A stretch of DNA of 64,000 nucleotides from Patiria miniata (Eukaryota > Echinodermata > Asteroidea > Valvatida > Asterinidae), in NCBI RefSeq assembly GCF_015706575.1, contig NW_024037053.1, forward strand, positions 930,001 through 994,000. Direction: 5' to 3'. Positions 60,370-64,000 of the stretch are shown piece by piece. The stretch's first letter is position 1. Each line of letters begins with the position of its first letter. Position numbers and translations under genes: made by a program. Under the pieces are notes generated by a model. The model ran no database searches, was not told where the DNA came from, and worked only from the letters and a program-made list of their open reading frames with translations.

Positions 60370-60675
60370 GGTCTGTCACCCCCAACTGTACTTTCTTTGC
60401 CCATGAGGGGGTACTTGTGAATGAAGCAGATACAGCAGGATTCTGCCCTATTTTGGCACAAAGCAGCCTAAAATCAACCACAATAACCATCTCTGCCCTC
60501 ATGGGTACCCATCTACTCCTGGGTGGAGAGAAGCAATGAGTGACAAAGTGCCTTGCCCAAGGGCACACGCACCATAGCCGCAGGCTGGACTCGAACCCAC
60601 AACCTGCAGAATTACCTGCAGACCACGAATTCAATGCTTCAATGCTCCAGACTACGAGGCCACGACACTCCATTT
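60370..60675 (-). mobile_element. tRNA-derived SINE, minus strand
   Basis: On the minus strand: GTGGCCTCGTAGTCTGGAGC, box B GTGGGTTCGAGTCC, then GTGTGCCCTTGGGCAAGGCA and CATTGCTTCTCTCCACCCAG, the same body as the SINE at 5340-5640. Confidence 0.7.
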
Positions 60676-61261
60676 ACACTTTTCTGAAAGCAAAATGTAG
60701 CTGGGAAAAATGCCGGTAAACTGAAGCGGTGCCCCCCCCCCCCAATAATTCTGACCTTATGCCTTCCTTCCACACAAGAAACGTGTGTTTTGTATAACAC
60801 TCATTAAAGGAAAGCCCAAACTAGGAGCATCGAGGTTCTTAGGTTAGTCATTCACTTATGTTTCCACAAAAGGGAACCTCGGCTATATTTAAACTCTTGC
60901 CCCATGTACACGTGGAGACAACGATGATCCCTAAAATAGTCTGGCATCCCTCCCTCATCCTGTCTATTCCCAGACTCCCCGTGGCTTCCTATCGAAGGTG
61001 ACAGTGATCCTGGATTGACCAATCAGAGAACCTGACCTTCTGAAAGATTATTGAATATATCAGCAATCCAATATTTCCGGCTGCTTCGCCAAAAATAAAG
61101 TTTTGTTCGCACAAATAACACAACTGGAAAAGTACTATCATGTTATCCTGGTTATTTACTTTAAAAAAAAAATGGAATGGAAAGCAAATTGTGATTTTTT
61201 ATTGGCCATTTTTATGGGAAATGATGCACACTAGTAGGACAGGAGTATTTGCATACATGTC

Positions 61262-61530
61262 AGTGGCATAGCCAAATTAGAAAAGGGGGATGATCATGGA
61301 ACTCTTGATGCTAGAGGGCGCTCTTTTTTTCTTACCAAATTAACATTTTATAAAAGCTGTAGGTTCAAGGCATGAAGGGGATTAGAATCGAGTAAAAAAG
61401 TCAACTTCACTCATCTTCTGTTCCATTACTCAAAAATTTACTTTAAAAAGACACTTTGTTGACAAGCGGTAAATTTCAGGGTTTTTTGTGGGGGGGGGGG
61501 GGGAGGGGGCACATAGGGGCACTGGGGGGA
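61262..61530 (+). mobile_element. hAT-like element, CAGTGGCATAGCC end (copy 2)
   Basis: Begins CAGTGGCATAGCCAAATTAG; shares GCTAGAGGGCGCTCTTTTTT, ATTTTATAAA, AATTACTCAAAAATTTACT-like sequence and GGTAAATTTCAGGGTTTTTT with 10743-11030, then runs into a G tract. Confidence 0.65.
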
Positions 61531-61901
61531 GGGGGGCTGGAGGGGGACACGATATATATGCTACCATGCAACACAGTTAAAATGTGAAAAACCGAAGAAG
61601 AAAAAATTCCAGTTCGAAGTACCTGAGGAAAAAAAAGCAAGCCTAAAGTACATGTAACTTGTTTGGGTCAAGAAAACTTTTACAACTTTTTCAAAAAGCT
61701 GTAAATATACCCAAACAACAATTTCTTTTCCAGCTGTGGCCTCAAAAAAAATCTTGTCTAAAAAAACCCTAGGGGAAGGAGGGGGAGGGGGGTAAGGAGG
61801 GGTTTCACAAGGGGTGACTATGACACACTAGTCTGTATAAGGTCACCCAGTGGTCCAGGGTTATTATACCCATTACATCACCCAGGGTCAGCAGATAACA
61901 C

Positions 61902-62171
61902 TATAAATACCGGGATCTGAGGGCGACGGTTTTTCAGTGCCACTCGCCTGCATGGAGTGATTGTCTACTTCCTTCAAGCACGCAGCAGGTGCTTTTTTTT
62001 TGGCAAAAGCACCGAGATCATTTTTTTGGGGCATGACTGGACAAAAGCAGTGTACTACTTGACCTGGTGCGGCGGTGAAGTGGTGAAATTTCATGGCAGA
62101 TACTTCGTATTCAGAGTTTTTATAATACTTTGGCATATACCGTGGAGGAGTCCTGTGAAGTTATCGTAAAA
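61902..62171 (+). promoter_or_regulatory. Candidate TATA promoter and first exon
   Basis: TATAAATA at 61902-61909, an initiator-like TTTTCAGTG with A at 61936 (34 nt on), and a splice donor AAAA before GTAAGTTC at 62172. A possible next acceptor is TTCCTTTTTTCAG ending at 63530. The plus strand has no useful ATG frame. An 82-aa ATG-started ORF (MPKYYKNSEYEVSAMKFHHF...) lies antisense at 61888-62136. The gene, if any, extends beyond the window. Confidence 0.3.
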
Positions 62172-63066
62172 GTAAGTTCTGCATGTTGGTTTTCACTTAA
62201 CTTGTTTTTTTTCCTATTAATTCACTGGTGCAAGCTTATAAAATAGCCTTTATAAAACTAACGGTATATAAAAACAAGTACTATATAGTTCAAAATAAAC
62301 TCAGGCCCGGTTTGGCAATGTCTCACTTCATATGCAAAATAGACTCGCATGTGTTTCCATCGACACAAAGCCGGTCTTCCCAAAACTTTCGGCAAGAGTG
62401 CATTTTATATGACCACAGCTGATGATGATACAGCATTTGGTCAATTTTTGGTCAAATATTTTTGGTCAATTTCGGGGACAGACAGATGGAACAGTCCTAT
62501 AGTACTAGAGGGCTATAAAAAAATGTTAAAGTTCATGAGCATGCAGTTATAGTACTGCCAGACACAAGTTTTCCTGGTACAATAGGCCTATGGGAAGAGT
62601 TGTTTTGCACAGGGAAAGTACTGGTAATTCTCAATGAACAGGAAGTGAATGCGGATGCCCATGCTGGGACATCTGCAGATAGTGAACAATTGACATTTGG
62701 GGCCAGTCAGATAAATTAATACCTGATATTTCAGTGAATGGCAACTTGACCTAGTGTACAGGCTGTACTCATCAAAAATTGGTATGATTGAAAACGCAGT
62801 CAAACAGGTGGTAAGTGTACACACGCACAAGTATATCATCAAACCTAGGCCTAGTAGAAAGAATGAGTTGTTTGTCAGACTGTACAAAAAGTATTATAGC
62901 CAAAAACTGGCATAGTTTCAATATCAATGAAGTTATTGGAGAGTTACAGTCATTGTACCCTTATTGTAAGGGCAAACTTGTTCTTCTTATAACTCACTGA
63001 AATGTGAATTTAAAGAAGCAGTATTCTTTGAAAATTATGTGAAGTATGATGGTCCAGCTGTGTTGA

Positions 63067-63466
63067 TTGAAACCCAGTGTTGTAGTTGAGTACTTTTTTG
63101 CCGAGTACCGAGTACTGCCGAGTACTGCCGAGTACTTAGGTTGCCGAGTACGAGTACGAGTACCTCTGAGTACAATTACAGTTTGCCAATCAACCATTTT
63201 GAACTGCAAGTATCGATAAAATAAGGCCGTGGTAAGTCAAGCTATACCATTTTTGGTACTGCTATTCGAGTACGAGTACTTTGATGATGAGTACAATTTC
63301 GACATGTCGAGTACGAGTACTTTGCTGCCCGAGTACGAGTACCGTTATTTCAAGTACAAGTACTTTGACATTGGAGTACGAGTACGAGTACGAGTACTCT
63401 CAAAAAGCACTCGAGTAGTACTCGAATATGGGTACAGAGTACGAGTACTACAGCACTGTTGAAACC
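63067..63466. mobile_element. hAT-like element with 8-bp duplication, filled with GAGTAC
   Basis: Element 63075-63458 (384 bp) starts CAGTGTTGTAGT, ends ACTACAGCACTG, and is flanked by perfect TTGAAACC at 63067-63074 and 63459-63466. CAGTG ends and an 8-bp duplication are hAT hallmarks. The interior is dominated by GAGTAC/CGAGTACGAGTAC words in both orientations. No transposase. Confidence 0.85.
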
Positions 63467-63819
63467 AAGAGAAACCCTTAACCAGCTGGTTTAAAACTAT
63501 ACATCAGTTGTCATTTGTTCCTTTTTTCAGGAACAAAAGTGCTCACAATCTTAATAAGGGTGCAAAACAACTAACCTGAGAAACTTTTAGTTCAGTGAAT
63601 GCTGAGAAAACAATATACTGGGATCTCTTGAATTTATATTTAGAAGTTGCCGAGTTATGTTTTGAATTGCGCCCCAACTCAGCATCCGAGACACGTTCTC
63701 ATTCAGCCAATTTCCGCTACGCGATATCACGTGCGGAACTGAGAAATTAATAGCAACCGCGCGCACGAGTACGTTGTGTCAACTCTTTCACGCACCTATT
63801 CATGGATTCGTCAAATTAA

Positions 63820-64000
63820 AAACGGAAATTTCCAAAAGTGCGTCTTTAGACGCATCTTTGGAAGGCCTTTTGTTATTGTTTTCTTGAAAATGACAGCATG
63901 CCAGAAAGAATAATTTCACAGGGAGTTTAGTGCCGTTTATCTTTAAACCAAGTACATGTACAATGCTTTTGAACAAAAATTTTGTCAGTTACTTTTTGGA
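63820..64000 (-). repeat. Dispersed repeat TCCAAAAAGTAACTGAC family (copy 3, cut by window end)
   Basis: Inverted relative to 22165-22365 and 57350-57500, sharing AAACTCCCTGTGAAATTATT, CTTTCTGGCATGCTGTCATT and CCAAAGATGCGTC. Confidence 0.7.

Overview
This looks like eukaryotic nuclear DNA from a marine invertebrate, most likely a deuterostome such as an echinoderm. The reasons are spliced genes with good GT-AG junctions, vertebrate-like LUC7L, FAM234 and inward-rectifier (Kir) proteins, AT-rich introns, several tRNA-derived SINE fragments, many short inverted-repeat DNA transposons, and an excess of the palindrome TACATGTA. I cannot fix the species from sequence alone. No virus-like element, CRISPR array or bacterial gene was seen.

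Layout. (1) 77-8355, minus strand: a LUC7-like splicing factor, seven coding exons, running off the left edge inside its Arg-rich tail. (2) 9492-20889, plus strand, head-to-head with it across about 1.1 kb: a FAM234 (ITFG3-type) type II membrane protein of 12 coding exons (about 1295 aa by my joins). It carries a very long Ser/Thr-rich, repeat-bearing exon that I do not know from vertebrate FAM234. (3) 20.9-34.8 kb: no protein gene recognised. It holds transposon fragments and, at 28.2-30.2 kb, a tandemly duplicated minus-strand unit: a promoter-like RFX/NF-Y/CRE module, a tiny ORF and two spliceable exons. (4) 35269-36540 and 52465-54012, plus strand: two Kir channel genes, each with an intronless coding region preceded by one intron in the 5'UTR. 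They lie about 16 kb apart and look like an old tandem pair. (5) 54-64 kb: repeats, with a possible TATA promoter and first exon near 61.9 kb.

The mobile fraction is almost entirely non-autonomous DNA elements. Several are fully delimited by terminal inverted repeats and target-site duplications: a three-member family with 6-bp duplications, hAT-like elements with 8-bp duplications, a pogo-like one at TA, a Harbinger-like one at TAA, and a piggyBac-like one at TTAA nested inside another repeat. A recurring oddity is that many of these elements are filled with copies of a short element-specific word (GAGTAC, GACTCGAGTC, AATCCTCCAAA, AATCCAACA, AATCCACCAAA).

Functionally the genes are unrelated housekeeping or membrane genes: splice-site selection (LUC7L), a cell-surface beta-propeller protein (FAM234) and membrane-potential control (Kir pair). 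Only the Kir pair looks related by duplication.
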